Part shown: one piece after another, positions 63,046-64,000 of the stretch
Layout of the letters: each line of letters starts with the position of its first letter
Position numbering within the stretch: position 1 is the stretch's first letter
Assembly: GCF_001693385.1 (NCBI RefSeq)
Contig: NZ_CP016428.1
Coordinates: 3,906,001 to 3,970,000, forward strand
Length of the DNA: 64,000 bases
Reading direction: 5' to 3'
Source of the DNA: Bradyrhizobium icense
Lineage (GTDB): Bacteria > Pseudomonadota > Alphaproteobacteria > Rhizobiales > Xanthobacteraceae
Position numbers and translations under genes: made by a program
The notes under the pieces: generated by a model
Database searches by the model: none
The model's input: only the letters and a program-made list of their open reading frames with translations
Told to the model about the DNA's origin: nothing

Positions 63046-63626
63046 GCCATACAGCTTTAGGCTCTTCGCCTGATATCGCGCAGGCGCCGAAGGGCATTCT
63101 CGATCCCTCGACCGGGAAGCCGGTCGGGGCCAATGACCCTTTCTTCCTCGAGGTCAACCACGAGCTTTCCGACAAGGGTTTCTTCGTTGCCGCTGCCGAC
63201 GACCTGATCACCTGGGCGCGCACCGGCTCGTTGATGTGGATGACGTTCGGTCTCGCCTGCTGCGCGGTCGAGATGATGCAGGTGTCGATGCCGCGTTACG
63301 ACGTCGAACGCTTCGGCTTTGCGCCGCGCGCTTCGCCGCGGCAGTCGGATGTCATGATCGTCGCCGGCACGCTGACCAACAAGATGGCGCCGGCGCTGCG
63401 CAAGGTCTACGATCAGATGCCGGAGCCGCGCTACGTGATCTCGATGGGGTCGTGCGCCAATGGCGGCGGCTACTATCACTATTCCTACTCGGTCGTGCGC
63501 GGCTGCGACCGCATCGTGCCGATCGACATCTACGTGCCCGGATGTCCACCGACGGCGGAGGCGCTGCTCTACGGCATATTGCTGCTGCAGAAGAAGATCC
63601 GGCGCATCGGGACCATCGAACGCTAA
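63036..63626 (+). CDS. nuoB: NADH-quinone oxidoreductase subunit B
   Basis: 196 residues. It carries cluster N2: [19 protein letters not shown] (two adjacent Cys), [19 protein letters not shown] and [20 protein letters not shown] provide the four ligands. The N-terminal 30 residues are an alphaproteobacterial extension. Start ATG 63036 overlaps the end of nuoA; it passes electrons to ubiquinone. Confidence 0.96.
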   Translation: MGLSHTALGSSPDIAQAPKGILDPSTGKPVGANDPFFLEVNHELSDKGFFVAAADDLITWARTGSLMWMTFGLACCAVEMMQVSMPRYDVERFGFAPRASPRQSDVMIVAGTLTNKMAPALRKVYDQMPEPRYVISMGSCANGGGYYHYSYSVVRGCDRIVPIDIYVPGCPPTAEALLYGILLLQKKIRRIGTIER

Positions 63627-63636
63627 GGTTTAGGTA

Positions 63637-64000
63637 ATGGACGACGGCAAGCTCGACGCCCTTGGGCAGACGATTGTTAGCGCGCTTCCGGGCGCGGCCA
63701 CTGCCCATGCGGTCGCGTTCAACCAGCTCACCGTCACGGTCGAGGCCGGCAAGATCGTCGAGGTGATGAAGCACCTGCGCGACGATCCCGCGCTGCGCTT
63801 TATCAACATCACCGACGTGACGGCGGTTGACTATCCCAGCCGCGAGAAGCGTTTCGATGTGGTATATCATCTGCTGTCGCCGACGCTCAACGAGCGCATC
63901 CGCGTCCGCGCCGAAGCCGACGAGACCACGCAGGTGCCCTCGATCATCGACGTGTTTCCCGGCGCCGACTGGTTCGAGCGCGAAACCTACGACCTCTACG
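63637..64000 (+). CDS. nuoC: NADH-quinone oxidoreductase subunit C, 3' end outside window
   Basis: About 121 residues visible, from ATG 63637 (MDDGKLDALGQTIVSALPGA) to FPGADWFERETYDLY. LRFINITDVTAVDYPSREKR and FDVVYHLLSPTLNERIRVRA are the subunit C / 30-kDa signature. It starts ten bases after nuoB, the usual order nuoA-nuoB-nuoC. The stop lies beyond the window edge. Confidence 0.93.
   Translation, partial: MDDGKLDALGQTIVSALPGAATAHAVAFNQLTVTVEAGKIVEVMKHLRDDPALRFINITDVTAVDYPSREKRFDVVYHLLSPTLNERIRVRAEADETTQVPSIIDVFPGADWFERETYDLY

Overview
The window looks like chromosome of an alphaproteobacterium of the Bradyrhizobium / Nitrobacteraceae type. The reasons are the high G+C content, a GcrA-family regulator, the gene order glnB-glnA, tig-clpP-clpX-lon-HU and the start of a nuoABC operon, a nadQ-nadA-nadB-nadC cluster, a COX15 heme A synthase beside a DUF2842 protein, and several families of short dispersed palindromic repeats (ends GTCATTGCGAG / CTCGCAATGAC and GTCATTCCGGG / CCCGGAATGAC). 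Most of it is ordinary chromosomal backbone. No prophage, insertion sequence, CRISPR array or conjugative module is visible.

Layout. 1-2606 (minus) is a ketone-body / lipid group: 3-hydroxybutyrate dehydrogenase (cut by the window edge), acetoacetate decarboxylase and a patatin phospholipase broken by one extra base. 2759-9794 holds small membrane, metabolic and regulatory genes: a GlsB-type protein, a cytochrome c relic, a DapA-type aldolase, an SDR, a GcrA paralogue with a ribbon-helix-helix partner, a GrlR-like protein, an acetamidase/formamidase, a YdcF protein and a DUF169 protein. 9920-20317 carries an exopolysaccharide locus: O-antigen-ligase-type polymerase, undecaprenyl-phosphate sugar transferase, GT4 glycosyltransferase, Wzz/ExoP-like protein, CelD-type acetyltransferase and a NodB-fold protein. 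Several members have lost key residues. 20328-30926 has heme A synthase, FTR1 iron permease, the NAD de novo operon with its NadQ regulator and two operator candidates, then metY, a CoA-binding protein and a crotonase homologue. 31014-39899 has a thioesterase, rplM-rpsI, a diguanylate cyclase, a secreted heme/propeller protein, an AI-2E-type permease and a C26 amidotransferase-like hydrolase.

39900-42968 is repeat-rich. It contains a roughly 500-base structured repeat without a credible gene, a DUF992 protein and an ArsR-SRPBCC pair. 42969-46755 holds glnA, glnB (with a candidate sigma-54 promoter) and the NAD(P)HX repair enzyme. 46924-49360 pairs an enolase-superfamily enzyme with a multicopper-oxidase-fold protein that has lost most copper ligands. 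49482-61010 is the proteostasis block (tRNA-Leu, trigger factor, ClpP, ClpX, Lon), followed by tRNA-Val, a small cytochrome c, a methyltransferase, PepT, HU and tRNA-Asp. 61106-62481 has a small membrane protein and a MarR regulator facing a Rieske-oxygenase relic across a perfect 12-bp inverted repeat. 62680-64000 is the start of the complex I operon (nuoA, nuoB, partial nuoC).

The main themes worth a second look are protein-fold genes whose active sites have been dismantled while the reading frame stayed open (deacetylase-like, ExoP-like, multicopper-oxidase-like, crotonase-like), recent gene decay (patatin, cytochrome c, Rieske oxygenase), unassigned inverted repeats in regulatory positions, and the structured repeat at about 40.1-40.66 kb.
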